Source: Geomonas subterranea (GTDB lineage Bacteria > Desulfobacterota > Desulfuromonadia > Geobacterales > Geobacteraceae). From it: a DNA stretch of 47,500 nucleotides. This document shows, in pieces, positions 27,499 to 37,084 of the stretch. Numbering within the stretch: position 1 is the stretch's first letter; each line of letters begins with the position of its first letter. The position numbers and the translations under genes were made by a program. Where the stretch lies: contig NZ_CP077683.1 in the NCBI RefSeq assembly GCF_019063845.1, positions 4,762,501 through 4,810,000 on the forward strand. The letters are read 5' to 3'. Under the pieces are notes generated by a model. That model saw only the letters and a list, made by a program, of their open reading frames with translations, was not told the origin of the DNA and did no database searches.

Positions 27499-29874
27499 AT
27501 GCCCACCGAAAGCGGCGACAAACAGACAATTCAGAAGAGTTCGCTGATCAGGCTCTGCGACAGCTGGATGGAAGCGGTTGCGCAGGGGTTCACCTGCGAC
27601 CGCCATGAGAAGCGCAGCCGCTTCATCATACTCTTCCTCACCGCGTTATTCCTCACCCTGCTCATCATCCCGAGCCCGCAGTTCCTCTCGGTGCACTACC
27701 GCGAGGGGGACATCGCCACCTCCGACATCCGCGCGTCGCAGGACTACCTGATCGAGGATCTGCTGCTGACCGAGAAGAAGCGGGCCGAGGCGGAGGGGGC
27801 GGCGCCGTTCGTCTACACCCTCGCCTCTAACGGCAACATCGAACTGGTGCGCCGCTTCGACGACGCGCTTGACGTGGTGGACGATGCCAGCCTGCACGGA
27901 GAGGCCAAGCGCAAGGCGATCGTCGCCGTCCTCGGGGTCGACATCTCCGCCCAGGAGTTCGCCGCCCTTACCCGCGTGAAACAGCAGCGGGCCTTCCTCT
28001 CCGACCTGGGGCGGCAGCTGGCCCCCCTGTACCGGCAGCGCATCGTCGCCGATCGCGGCCACTTCGCCGCGGACCTGCGCCACGGCATCGTGGTGGTGGA
28101 CGAGGCCACCAGGCAGGACGTCGCCGCAGGTGACTACAGCGCCAGTATCGATCTCCCCACCGCCCGTCGCATCTTCTCGCGGACCAGCCTCACCCAGGGA
28201 GGGGCACCCCACGACCTGGAGCTCCTCAAGGGGGTGGCGCTGCGCATGATCACCCCCAACCTCTCGTTCGACCGTAACGGTACCGACGCGAAGAAGAGTG
28301 AAGCGCGCGCCGCGGTGCGCCCGGTGCTCTTCAAGATGAAGCGGGGCGAGATGATCGTCCGCGTGGGTGAGCGCGTCAGTTCCGAGCAGGCGATGAAACT
28401 GGAGAGGATGTTCACCGCCAGGAACAGCACCCCTGTCCTGACCGGCCTCGGGATCTTCGGCCTGATCCTTGTGCTCTGCTACGCCCCGTACCGGTTCGGC
28501 CGCAAGAACATCAGGAAGTTCAACCCGACCAACAAGGACATCCTGCTGCTGTCCCTCCTGACGGTGGCCAACTTCGCCGTACTAAAGCTGGTATCGACCG
28601 TCTCCACCGCCATGGGGGGGCTCTTCCCTTCCATCGATACGGCGAGTTACTTCTACCTCTTCCCGTTCGCGGCCTCCGCCATCATCGTGCGGATCATCCT
28701 GAACTCCGAGGTCGCCCTGGTCTACTGCGCCATCACGGCGCCGCTCACCGGGATCATGCTGAACAACTCGCTCCAGGTGGTGGTCTATGCCCTCTTGGGT
28801 GGCATCGTCGGCGCCCACGGCGTGCGCCAGTGCAAGGAGCGCGGCACCATTTACAGCGCGGGTTTCAAGGTGAGCGCGGTGAACATGGCGCTGGCCGTCT
28901 GCTTCCACGTCTACAACGACAGCCCGCTCTCCCTGCAGCCGCTCTACTGCATCATATTCGCCTTCCTGGGCGGCCTCATCAACGCGGTCTACGTTTCCGG
29001 CACCATCCCGCTCATCGAGGCGCTCTTCCAGTACACGACCGACGTCAAGCTCCTGGAGCTCGCCAACCTCAACTCGCCGCTTTTGCGCGAACTGATGATA
29101 CGCGCTCCCGGCACCTACCATCACAGCGTCCTCGTGGGGAACATGGTCGAGGCGGGGGCCGAGGCGATCAACGCCAACCCGCTTCTCGCCCGCGTCGCCG
29201 CTTACTACCACGACGTCGGGAAGCTGAAGAAGCCGCAGTACTTCATCGAGAACATCCGTGACGGCGAGAACCGCCACGACAAGCTCTCCCCCAGCATGAG
29301 CGCGCTGATCCTGATCTCGCACATGAAAGACGGGGTCGAGCTCGCCAAGGAACACCGCATCGGGCAGTCGATCATCGAGATCATCCGGCAGTCCCATGGC
29401 ACCTCGCTGATCAACTACTTCTACCTGAAGGCGAAGGGGCTGGAGACGCCGGGCACCCCGCCGGTAGAGGAGCGTGACTTCCGCTACCCCGGGCCCAAGC
29501 CGCAGACCCGCGAGGCGGGGCTCGTGCTCCTGGCCGACTGCGTGGAGGCCGCCTCGCGCACCCTCACCGACCCCACGCCGGCGCGGATACAGGGGCTGGT
29601 GCAGAAGATCATCAACAACATCTTCATCGACGGCCAGCTGGACGAGTGCGAGCTGACCCTCAAGAACCTGCACGAGATAGCCAAGAGCTTCAACCAGATA
29701 CTGGCGGGGATCTATCACCAGCGCATCGATTACCCCGAGCCCGCCTACAAGGAGAAGACGATTGCCAAGAAGCCAGAGGATATCGATAGCGAACCGCCAA
29801 AGGCGGATGCCGGTCGCGAAGACGCAGCTGCGAAAGGTGGCGCAGAGGATCTTAGACGCCTTGGGATGTCCTGA
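27499..29874 (+). CDS. PgpH-type membrane HD phosphodiesterase (7TM-HD, cyclic-di-AMP hydrolase family)
   Basis: 791 residues from ATG 27499; TTG 27490 is an equal alternative, and neither has a strong ribosome-binding site. Layout: first membrane helix (about 43-60, FIILFLTALFLTLLIIPS), a large extracytoplasmic 7TMR-HDED domain (about 65-305), a block of further membrane helices (about 310-500), and a cytoplasmic HD domain (about 520-690) with HHS and YYHDVGK motifs and a late GTSLINYF segment. The C-terminal tail is charged and probably disordered. PgpH proteins cleave c-di-AMP. It heads a conserved operon with ybeY, dgkA, corC, lnt and prfB. The phoH gene, its usual upstream neighbour, is absent here. 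Its last 113 bases also encode the start of ybeY. Confidence 0.9.
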   Translation: MPTESGDKQTIQKSSLIRLCDSWMEAVAQGFTCDRHEKRSRFIILFLTALFLTLLIIPSPQFLSVHYREGDIATSDIRASQDYLIEDLLLTEKKRAEAEGAAPFVYTLASNGNIELVRRFDDALDVVDDASLHGEAKRKAIVAVLGVDISAQEFAALTRVKQQRAFLSDLGRQLAPLYRQRIVADRGHFAADLRHGIVVVDEATRQDVAAGDYSASIDLPTARRIFSRTSLTQGGAPHDLELLKGVALRMITPNLSFDRNGTDAKKSEARAAVRPVLFKMKRGEMIVRVGERVSSEQAMKLERMFTARNSTPVLTGLGIFGLILVLCYAPYRFGRKNIRKFNPTNKDILLLSLLTVANFAVLKLVSTVSTAMGGLFPSIDTASYFYLFPFAASAIIVRIILNSEVALVYCAITAPLTGIMLNNSLQVVVYALLGGIVGAHGVRQCKERGTIYSAGFKVSAVNMALAVCFHVYNDSPLSLQPLYCIIFAFLGGLINAVYVSGTIPLIEALFQYTTDVKLLELANLNSPLLRELMIRAPGTYHHSVLVGNMVEAGAEAINANPLLARVAAYYHDVGKLKKPQYFIENIRDGENRHDKLSPSMSALILISHMKDGVELAKEHRIGQSIIEIIRQSHGTSLINYFYLKAKGLETPGTPPVEERDFRYPGPKPQTREAGLVLLADCVEAASRTLTDPTPARIQGLVQKIINNIFIDGQLDECELTLKNLHEIAKSFNQILAGIYHQRIDYPEPAYKEKTIAKKPEDIDSEPPKADAGREDAAAKGGAEDLRRLGMS

Positions 29875-30226
29875 GGCGGAACTCTCGGTCAGCATCGTCG
29901 GGGACCGGGCCATCCGGGTCCTGAACCGGGAGTACCTCGGGCGCGACAAGGCGACCAACGTGATTTCCTTCGCCATGCAGGAGGGTGAGTTCGGCGCCAT
30001 CAACCCTGACGTTCTCGGCGACGTGGTCATCTCCGTCGACACCGCGGCGCGCGAGGCCGAGGAGTCAGGTCAGACCTTCCTGGAGCGCCTCTATTTCCTG
30101 CTTCTGCACGGCATCCTCCACATCACCGGCTACGACCATGAGAGAAGCGGCGAGGCCGAGGCCGCCCGCATGGAGGCCAAGGAGCGGGAGATCTTTTCCC
30201 TGCTGGTCGAGGAAGGGCTTGTCTAG
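29762..30226 (+). CDS. ybeY: endoribonuclease/rRNA maturation factor YbeY
   Basis: 154 residues. Zinc site HGILHITGYDH (His116, His120, His126) and the ATNVISFAM segment are intact. The start is TTG 29762 with GGAG 7 bases upstream; it gives the family's N-terminal strand (RISIANRQRRMPV), which the next ATG (29807) would remove. This means 113 bases are read in two frames, pgpH tail and ybeY head. YbeY acts in 16S rRNA 3'-end processing and ribosome quality control. Confidence 0.93.
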   Translation: MPRSQRISIANRQRRMPVAKTQLRKVAQRILDALGCPEAELSVSIVGDRAIRVLNREYLGRDKATNVISFAMQEGEFGAINPDVLGDVVISVDTAAREAEESGQTFLERLYFLLLHGILHITGYDHERSGEAEAARMEAKEREIFSLLVEEGLV

Positions 30227-30244
30227 CCGGGGCAGGGGCTTGAC

Positions 30245-30964
30245 ATGAAGCCGACCCGCTTCATCGACTCCGTGAACTGCGCCATAGAGGGGATCCTCCA
30301 CACCACGCGCACGCAAAAGCACATGCGCTACCACTTCCTGGCCGCGCTCGCCGTGCTGTTCGCCGCGCTGCTCTTGCGGGTCTCCTCGGTCGAGTTCATG
30401 CTGCTGGCGCTTGCCATCAGCTTCGTCCTCTTCGCCGAACTCCTCAACACCGCCATAGAGGTGGTGGTGGACATGATTTCGCCGGGGTACCACCCGATGG
30501 CGAAACTCGCCAAGGATGTGGCGGCGGGCGCCGTGCTGGTCGCCGCCTTCGGCACCGCCATCATGGGGTACCTCGTGCTCTCCAAGTACGTCCTCCCCTG
30601 GCAGAGGCTGGGGCTGGAGATGCTGGGGACCGAGTCGGAACTGGGAATGGTGGTCTCGGCAGTCCTGGTGCTGATCGTGGTGGTGATCCTCAAGGCGCGC
30701 GGGGGGACGGGAAAGCCGCTCGAAGGGGGCGGCGCCAGCGGCCACTCGGCGGTCGCCTTCTCCATCGCCACCTCCGTGGCGCTGCACACCCATGACCCGC
30801 TCATCGCGCTTTTCTGCTTCATCCTGGCCACCATGGTGAGCCATTCGCGCCTGCTGCTCAGGATCCACCGCCCCCGGGAGGTCGTGGTCGGGGCGGTAGT
30901 GGGGGTGGGAATCACCCTGGCGGTGCACCTGCTGTTCCGCGCCTTCTGGCAGGGCGGGCTATGA
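30245..30964 (+). CDS. DgkA-type lipid kinase fused to a PAP2 phosphatase domain
   Basis: 239 residues, all-membrane. The N-terminal half (1-120) is a diacylglycerol/undecaprenol kinase: FAELLNTAIEVVVD (65-76) and the AKDVAAGAV segment are the family's active-site helices. The C-terminal half (130-239) is a PAP2-type phosphatase with a KX6KP motif (150-158; normally KX6RP), SGH (165-167) and SRX5HX3E (201-212; normally ending in Asp). So kinase and phosphatase for lipid phosphates sit in one chain. The likely substrates are undecaprenol and undecaprenyl phosphate, by inference. Stand-alone dgkA occupies this place in most relatives' operons. Confidence 0.85.
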   Translation: MKPTRFIDSVNCAIEGILHTTRTQKHMRYHFLAALAVLFAALLLRVSSVEFMLLALAISFVLFAELLNTAIEVVVDMISPGYHPMAKLAKDVAAGAVLVAAFGTAIMGYLVLSKYVLPWQRLGLEMLGTESELGMVVSAVLVLIVVVILKARGGTGKPLEGGGASGHSAVAFSIATSVALHTHDPLIALFCFILATMVSHSRLLLRIHRPREVVVGAVVGVGITLAVHLLFRAFWQGGL

Positions 30965-30994
30965 AAGACAACGCGACATTAAGGAGACACATCC

Positions 30995-31852
30995 TTGGAA
31001 GAGGGTAACGGACGCAAGGGCCAGGGACTCATCGAATCCCTGACCCGGCTCTTGTACGGAAAAAAGAAGGTCACCGGGGCGGAGATCCAGGAGATCATGG
31101 ACGCCGGCGAGGAAGAAGGGGTCATCAACCAGGAGGAGAACGCGATGATCCGTTCCATCCTGACCCTGGGTGACTCCATGGTGCGCGAGATCATGCTGCC
31201 GCGCATGGAGATGGCCTGCGTTTCCATCGACAACGAGGTGCGCGAGGTGCTGAAATCGATCATCGCCTCCGGGCACTCGCGGCTCCCGGTCTACGAGGGG
31301 ACCATCGACAACATCATCGGCCTCATCTACGCCAAGGACCTGCTGAGGTACTGGGGGGAGCCCGACGAGGCCATCGAACTCAGGAAGCTGATCCGCCCCC
31401 CCTTCTTCATCCCGGAGACCAAGAATCTAGAGGAACTGCTGCACGACTTCAAGAAGCGGCGGGTCCACATGGCGGTGGTCATCGACGAGTACGGCGGCAC
31501 GGCGGGACTGGTCACCATCGAGGACCTGCTCGAGGAGATCGTTGGGGACATCCAGGACGAGTACGACCTTGAGACCGAGCGCCTCTCGGTGCAAGGGGAC
31601 GGCTCCATCGTCGCCGACGGCAGGCTCCCCATCCAGGAGCTGGAAGAGCACTTCGACGTGGAGATCGAGAAGGAGAACTTCGAGACGGTGGGGGGACTCC
31701 TGTTTCATATCACCGGCCGGATCCCGGCCGCAGGCGACGTGATCGAGAATGACCCGCTGGTCCTCACCGTCCTGGAGGCGGACGAGAGACGGATCGCCAA
31801 GGTGCATATCGCCAGGAAGCAGGAGCAGGCCGGGGAGTCCGAGGAGTCGTGA
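30995..31852 (+). CDS. CorC/HlyC-type CBS-pair protein
   Basis: 285 residues. TTG start with AAGGAGAC upstream. Two CBS domains (about 65-190; [12 protein letters not shown] and [23 protein letters not shown]) are followed by the CorC_HlyC domain (about 200-280). The DUF21 membrane domain found in longer relatives is absent, so this is the cytosolic short form. E. coli CorC was linked to Mg/Co efflux and ribosome-linked partners; the function here rests on family and operon position. Its stop overlaps the lnt start (GTGA). Confidence 0.9.
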   Translation: MEEGNGRKGQGLIESLTRLLYGKKKVTGAEIQEIMDAGEEEGVINQEENAMIRSILTLGDSMVREIMLPRMEMACVSIDNEVREVLKSIIASGHSRLPVYEGTIDNIIGLIYAKDLLRYWGEPDEAIELRKLIRPPFFIPETKNLEELLHDFKKRRVHMAVVIDEYGGTAGLVTIEDLLEEIVGDIQDEYDLETERLSVQGDGSIVADGRLPIQELEEHFDVEIEKENFETVGGLLFHITGRIPAAGDVIENDPLVLTVLEADERRIAKVHIARKQEQAGESEES

Positions 31853-33387
31853 GCGCGAGAACCGCCATCGCCGGCGAGGCGACCGCGGGGCGCCACCTGC
31901 TGGCACTGCTGTCGGGCGTTTTGCTGGCACTCTCGTTTCCGCTGCCGGGGATATCCGTCCTGGCCTGGATCGCCTTCGTGCCGCTCTTTCTGGCCGCCGA
32001 CCGCGTTTCGCCGCAGCTCGGTTTCCGGCTCGGCTTCACGGCCGGGTGCGTCGCCTATGCCGGAATTCTCTACTGGCTCAACGTGGTGATGATGAACTAC
32101 GGGAAGCTGCACTGGACGGTGAGCGTTACGCTCTATCTCGTCCTGGTCGGCTACCTCGCGCTTTATCCGGGCGTCGTGCTCTGGCTGGTGCGGCGCTGCG
32201 AAGAGAGCCGGATACCGCTGCTTTGTTCGTTTCCCCTTTTGTGGGTGAGCGGGGAGGCGATCCGCTCCTACGTCCTGACCGGCTTTCCCTGGGCGAGCCT
32301 CGGGTATTCACAGTACCGCACCCTCCCTCTTATCCAGATCAGCGACCTGACCGGGGTGTACGGTGTGAGCTTCCTGATCGCCCTCGCCAACGTCGTGTTC
32401 TACCGGATCTGGGTTTCGACGCGCCACCGCAAGCCCTACCCGGTGCGGGCACTTTTGCTCCTGGTGCTGCTCATGGCCGCCACCATGGTCTACGGCGTCT
32501 CCGCCCTGACCCGCAGCGAGAGGGGGGAGGCGCGCCGGGTGTTGCTGGTGCAGGGGAACATCCCCCAGGACGTGAAGTGGGACCCGGCCTTCCAGGACGC
32601 GACGCTTAAGACCTACGAGCGGCTGACCCGTGAAGGGTGCCAGGAGCCGGGGACCCTGGTGGTCTGGCCCGAGAGCGCCCTGCCGTTTTTCCTGCAGCGC
32701 GAGCCGGCCTATGCGGCACGGGTGAGTGCGCTGGCCGCCGAGCTGAAGAGCCCGCTCGTCGTGGGAAGCCCCGCTTACCAGGAGGAAGGGGGGAGGGTGC
32801 GCTACCTGAACAGCGCGTACCTGATCTCCGAGCAGGGGGGCGTCGTCGGGAGAAGCGACAAACTGCACCTGGTTCCCTTCGGCGAGTACGTGCCGCTGGC
32901 GCCGCTGCTCCCCTTCGTGAACAAGCTGGTCGCCGGGATCGGGGACTTCTCCCCGGGGAAGGAAGCGGTGGTGCTGCCGGCCTCCACGGGGAAACTCGGG
33001 GTCCTGGTCTGCTTCGAGGGGATCTTCCCGGAAGTGGCCAGCGCCTATGTCCAAAAGGGAGCCCAGGTGCTGGTGAACATCACCAACGACGCCTGGTTCG
33101 GGCGGAGTTCCGCCCCCTACCAGCACCTCTCCATGACCGTGTTCCGGGCCGTGGAGAACAGGGTCCCCCTGGTGCGCGCCGCCAATACCGGGATCTCCTC
33201 GGTGATAGACAGCAAGGGGCACATCCGCGGCATGACCCCGCTGTTCGAGGAGGCGACCCTGAAAGGGGAGATCCGCCCCGGCACCGGGCGGACCTTCTAC
33301 AACCGCTTCGGCGACCTCTTCGCCCTGATCTGCCTCTCCGGCAGCATCGGCATGGGGATCGCCTGCTATCGCGGGCGCCGTAACTGA
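31849..33387 (+). CDS. lnt: apolipoprotein N-acyltransferase
   Basis: 512 residues. An N-terminal block of membrane helices (about 15-215) is followed by a nitrilase-like catalytic domain facing the periplasm. The triad is intact: Glu275 ([10 protein letters not shown]), Lys338 ([14 protein letters not shown]) and Cys388 ([10 protein letters not shown]). Lnt adds the third acyl chain to lipoproteins such as the Lpp-like, SPOR-NlpC and FKBP lipoproteins encoded in this window. GTG start, 4-base overlap with the CorC gene, so translation is coupled. Confidence 0.95.
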   Translation: MSARTAIAGEATAGRHLLALLSGVLLALSFPLPGISVLAWIAFVPLFLAADRVSPQLGFRLGFTAGCVAYAGILYWLNVVMMNYGKLHWTVSVTLYLVLVGYLALYPGVVLWLVRRCEESRIPLLCSFPLLWVSGEAIRSYVLTGFPWASLGYSQYRTLPLIQISDLTGVYGVSFLIALANVVFYRIWVSTRHRKPYPVRALLLLVLLMAATMVYGVSALTRSERGEARRVLLVQGNIPQDVKWDPAFQDATLKTYERLTREGCQEPGTLVVWPESALPFFLQREPAYAARVSALAAELKSPLVVGSPAYQEEGGRVRYLNSAYLISEQGGVVGRSDKLHLVPFGEYVPLAPLLPFVNKLVAGIGDFSPGKEAVVLPASTGKLGVLVCFEGIFPEVASAYVQKGAQVLVNITNDAWFGRSSAPYQHLSMTVFRAVENRVPLVRAANTGISSVIDSKGHIRGMTPLFEEATLKGEIRPGTGRTFYNRFGDLFALICLSGSIGMGIACYRGRRN

Positions 33388-33446
33388 TTTTTTCGCCACT
33401 AACGATGATCGCCGTTGCAGGCGATGCGACCATAAGGAGTCTCCAG

Positions 33447-34563
33447 ATGTTCAGAGAAGAAATAGCCAAGATAGAGGACCTTGCCGGGCGAATCCACAAA
33501 CTCCGGGGGTCTCTTTGACGTAGATGACAAGAAGGAGCGGATGCACGAGCTCGAGGAGCTGACCTCCCGCGCCGATTTCTGGAACGACGCCGAAAAGGCC
33601 CAGAAGGTGCTCAAGGACAGGATGGCGATGGAGAAGGACGTCACCACCTGGGAGAGCCTCGATCGCCAGGCCCGCGACATCCAGGAGCTGATCGAACTGG
33701 GGAGCGAGGAGCAGGACGAGGCGACCCTGGCCGAGGTTCACGCCATGAACGAGCAGCTGGAGAACGGGGTGAGTCAGGCGGAGTTCCGCAGGATGCTCTC
33801 CGGTCCCCACGACGCCTCCGGCGCCTTCGTTTCCATCAACTCCGGAGCCGGCGGCACCGAGTCCCAGGACTGGGCCGAGATGCTCTTGCGCATGTACCTC
33901 CGCTACTGCGAGAAGAAAGGGTGGAAGACCGAGATCACCGACTACCAGGAGGGTGACGGCGCCGGGATCAAGGGGGTGACCTTCGCGGTCACCGGCGAGT
34001 TCGCCTACGGCTACCTGAAGGCCGAGGCGGGGATCCACCGGCTGGTGCGCATCTCCCCCTTTGACAGCAGCGCCCGGCGTCACACCTCGTTCGCCTCCGT
34101 GTTCATCTTCCCGGTCATCGAGGAGGACGACATCGAGATCAAGATACCGGAGAGCGATTTGAGGATCGACACCTACCGCTCCTCGGGGGCCGGCGGCCAG
34201 CACGTCAACACCACCGATTCGGCCATCAGGATCACCCATCTTCCCACCGGCACCGTGGTGGCCTGCCAGAGCGAGCGCAGCCAGCACATGAACAAGGCCA
34301 CGGCGATGAAGGTGCTCCGCTCCAAGCTCTACGAGATGGAGCTTCGGGAGCGCGAGGCGAAGGCGGCCGATATCGCCGGCGAGAAGAAGGAGATCGGCTG
34401 GGGAAGCCAGATCCGCTCCTACGTCCTGCATCCTTACAAGATGGTCAAGGACCTGCGCACCGGCGTCGAAAGCGGCAACCCCGACAACGTCCTGGACGGC
34501 GCCCTCGACGACTTCGTGGTTCCGTACCTCATGGGAGTGCGTCGGGAAACCAAGGACATCTAG
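33447..34563 (+). CDS. prfB: peptide chain release factor 2, with programmed +1 frameshift
   Basis: Frame 0 runs from ATG 33447 (AAGGAG 8 bases upstream) for 23 codons to an in-frame TGA at 33516. A +1 slip on CTT at 33513 then continues to the stop at 34561-34563, giving about 371 residues. RF2 reads UGA and UAA stops: the anticodon-like SPF tripeptide (ISPFDSSARRH) and the catalytic GGQ (GAGGQHVNTTDS) are both present. The frameshift makes RF2 levels self-limiting. It is the last gene of the operon; REP-like repeats follow directly. Confidence 0.97.
33504..33519 (+). promoter_or_regulatory. RF2 programmed frameshift site
   Basis: CGGGGG (33504-33509) acts as an internal anti-SD-pairing site, then TCT, the slippery CTT (33513-33515), TGA (33516-33518) and C. 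The arrangement SD-3 bases-CTT-TGA-C is the standard autoregulatory signal. Confidence 0.95.
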
Positions 34564-34599
34564 GAGGCTCCGACTCCTCCTTTCACGAGGGAGGCTGTC

Positions 34600-34753
34600 C
34601 CCCTCCCCAGCCCTCCCCCTCCGGGGGCGGGAGTAACGAGCGGTTCTCTCCCCCTCCCTTGACGGGAGGGGCAGGGGGGTGGGTGAACTTGCCATTAGCA
34701 CTGATGTGGCACCTACCCCCACCCCCTACCCCCCTCCCGCAAGGGGCGGGGGA
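34600..34753. repeat. cluster of three REP-like GC-rich elements
   Basis: Three related copies: about 34600-34634, 34645-34692 (inverted relative to the others) and 34710-34753. Each has a C-rich run such as CCCTCCC and a G-rich partner such as GGGGCGGGGG around a short loop; the second, read on the minus strand, aligns with the third over about 40 bases. They fill the 234-base gap between prfB and the next gene, with an extra CCCCTTGCGGGG hairpin at about 34766-34778. Confidence 0.7.
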
Positions 34754-34797
34754 CGCTTTTCCCACCCCTTGCGGGGTGCATGAAACAAGGATAGACA

Positions 34798-35613
34798 ATG
34801 CACAAAGCAGCAAGACTGTTGATTATATATCTCCTTCTCCTCGCGCCCGCCGCCACCGGCTGCGCCGCGCAGCGCGCCGGGCTTTCCAGCGTGGGCTTCG
34901 CCATCCAGGTGGGCGCCTTCTCGGACGTGAAAAACGCGGAGCGGCTGACCAGGAAGCTCCAGGAGCAGGGGATAGAGGCCTTCTACTTCAAGCGGGAGAA
35001 CGGCATCTACGCCGTCCGCTTCGGGGATTTCCCCCGCCGGGAGGAGGCCCGCAAGGTGGCCCAGAAGCTGGTGAAGGAGCATACCATCGGCTCCTACTTC
35101 ATCGCGCCGCCGCAGCCCGACCGCACCGTCCTGGTACGGGAGACCGTGATCGAGAAGACACCCGCTCCCTCCATCACCAAACCGGCCAAGCCCGTGCCTC
35201 CGGGCAAGAAGAAAGAGGAGCCGGTTAAGCGCGACCGCGGTGACATGGGCAACATCGCCGCCCGCACGGCCGAGCGCTTCGTCGGCATCCCGTACCGTTG
35301 GGGCGGGGACACCGTGGTCGACGGCATGGACTGCAGCGGTTTCGTGCGCGCGGTCTACAACCTGTGCGGCATCAACATCCCGCGCACCTCGCGCGAGCAG
35401 TACCGGGTGGGGGATGCCGTCGGGCGCGAGGAACTAAAAGACGGTGACCTGGTCTTCTTCGGCGCCTCCGCCGACGAGATCAACCACGTCGGCATCTTCG
35501 TCGGCAACGGCCGTTTCGTCCATGCCCCGCGCCGCGGCGACGACATCAAGGTGAGCTCCATGGACGACACGTATTTCCAGAAGCGGTTTGTCGGAGCAAA
35601 GCGCTATTTTTAA
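34798..35613 (+). CDS. lipoprotein with SPOR and NlpC/P60 domains
   Basis: 271 residues. The signal peptide ends in a weak lipobox (ATGC, Cys22). A SPOR peptidoglycan-binding domain (about 33-104; FAIQVGAFSDVKNAERLTRKL) is followed by a proline/lysine-rich linker (105-150) and an NlpC/P60 endopeptidase domain with Cys179 (MDCSGFV), His230 (NHVGIF) and His242. Such enzymes cut peptide stems in peptidoglycan, and SPOR targets them to septal, denuded glycan, so a role in cell separation is plausible. It is probably outer-membrane anchored. Confidence 0.92.
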   Translation: MHKAARLLIIYLLLLAPAATGCAAQRAGLSSVGFAIQVGAFSDVKNAERLTRKLQEQGIEAFYFKRENGIYAVRFGDFPRREEARKVAQKLVKEHTIGSYFIAPPQPDRTVLVRETVIEKTPAPSITKPAKPVPPGKKKEEPVKRDRGDMGNIAARTAERFVGIPYRWGGDTVVDGMDCSGFVRAVYNLCGINIPRTSREQYRVGDAVGREELKDGDLVFFGASADEINHVGIFVGNGRFVHAPRRGDDIKVSSMDDTYFQKRFVGAKRYF

Positions 35614-35716
35614 CGCCCGCGCCCCTGGCGCCGATAAGGTTCAGGCGAAACAGGAAGCTGGAACCCGGAGCCAGTGACGTCAAACGCAGATCGGAGACGG
35701 GACCGCGGGAGAGTTA

Positions 35717-35793
35717 CAGAGCGCAGAACGTAGAACCTAGAACCTAGAACTTGATTTTTAGACGTTGAACCCTTGACGTTGAACGTTGAACCA
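35717..35793. repeat. eleven in-phase degenerate heptanucleotide repeats
   Basis: Read in sevens from 35717, the units are CAGAGCG, CAGAACG, TAGAACC, TAGAACC, TAGAACT, TGATTTT, TAGACGT, TGAACCC, TTGACGT, TGAACGT and TGAACCA. Most fit (T/C)(A/G/T)GAACN. The tract ends 19 bases before the DUF1015 start, within a 199-base intergenic region. No gene is seen there. Confidence 0.85.
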
Positions 35794-35812
35794 AATGGAG
35801 ACAGGAGCAGTT

Positions 35813-37054
35813 ATGGCATTTATCAAACCGTTCAAGGCGGTACGCCCCAAAAAGGAGCTGGCCGAGAAGGTCGCCGCTCTTCCCTATGACGTGATGAACA
35901 CGGATGAGGCCATCCAGATGGCCGCCGGCAACCCGGTGAGTTTCCTGCATATCTCCCGTCCCGAGATCGATTTACCCAGGGACGTCGATGTGCATTCGGA
36001 CCCGGTGTACGTCAAGGGGCGCGAGAACCTGGAGCGATTCCTGGCGGAGGGGACCCTGCAGCAGGACGAGAGTGAGCGCTACTACGTGTACCGCCAGAAG
36101 ATGGGAAGCATCACCCAGACCGGCCTCGTGGTCTGCGCCGGCGTGGACGACTACCAGACCGGCACCATCAAGAAGCACGAGCTGACCAGGGCCGACAAGG
36201 AAGAGGACCGCGTCAGGCACATCGACGCGCTCAACGCGAACGACGAGCCGGTCTTCTATACCTACCGAAACGACCCGGCCCTCACCGCGACCATCGACAA
36301 GGTCACCCAGGCCGACCCCATCTACGACTTCACCACCGACGACGGCGTATCCCATGCCCTGTGGGACATCGCGGACCCGAAGCTGATCGACTCGCTCACC
36401 AAAAGCTTCGCCGCCATTCCGACCCTCTACGTAGCCGACGGACATCACCGCAGCGCCGCCGCCAGCCGGGTGCGCGACCTGAGAAGGGACGCCAACCCTG
36501 AGCACACCGGTACCGAGGAGTACAACTACTTCCTCACCGTGATCTTCCCGGACAACGAGATGACCATCATGCCCTACAACAGGGTGGTCAAGGACTTAAA
36601 CGGCCGCGGCGTCGCCGAGTTCATGGCCCGCGTGGGCGAGCGCTTCGAGGTGACCCCGGTTTCCAGCGCGCTCAGCCCGGGTGAGCGTCACCATTTCGGC
36701 ATGTACCTGGGGGGCAAATGGTACGAACTCACCCCCCGCGAAGATTCCTTCCCTGAGAACGACCCGGTCGCGTCCATGGACGTCTCCATCCTGCAGGACA
36801 ACCTGCTCAGCCCGGTCCTCGGAGTGCGCAACCCGCGCACCGACCAGCGCATCCACTTCGTGGGTGGTATCCGCGGCGTCGAGGAACTGGAGCGGGTGGT
36901 CAATTCCGGCGAGTACATGGTCGCCTTCTCGCTGTTCCCGACGTCGATCGAGGAACTGATGTCGCTGGCCGACGAGGACAAGATCATGCCGCCCAAGTCG
37001 ACCTGGTTCGAGCCCAAACTTAGAAGTGGCCTCTTCATCCATATGCTGGATTAA
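35813..37054 (+). CDS. DUF1015 family protein
   Basis: 413 residues from ATG 35813 with CAGGAG upstream. The N-terminus (IKPFKAVRPKKELAEKVAALPYDVM) and the YVADGHHRSAAASRVRD block near residue 212 are the family signature. No membrane segment, so it is cytoplasmic. The biochemical role is not established. I recall homologues next to serine-biosynthesis genes in some bacteria, but no such gene is adjacent here. An FKBP lipoprotein gene follows after 30 bases. Confidence 0.88.
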   Translation: MAFIKPFKAVRPKKELAEKVAALPYDVMNTDEAIQMAAGNPVSFLHISRPEIDLPRDVDVHSDPVYVKGRENLERFLAEGTLQQDESERYYVYRQKMGSITQTGLVVCAGVDDYQTGTIKKHELTRADKEEDRVRHIDALNANDEPVFYTYRNDPALTATIDKVTQADPIYDFTTDDGVSHALWDIADPKLIDSLTKSFAAIPTLYVADGHHRSAAASRVRDLRRDANPEHTGTEEYNYFLTVIFPDNEMTIMPYNRVVKDLNGRGVAEFMARVGERFEVTPVSSALSPGERHHFGMYLGGKWYELTPREDSFPENDPVASMDVSILQDNLLSPVLGVRNPRTDQRIHFVGGIRGVEELERVVNSGEYMVAFSLFPTSIEELMSLADEDKIMPPKSTWFEPKLRSGLFIHMLD

Positions 37055-37084
37055 AAATCATCGAAACCTGACGGAGGAAAGTTG

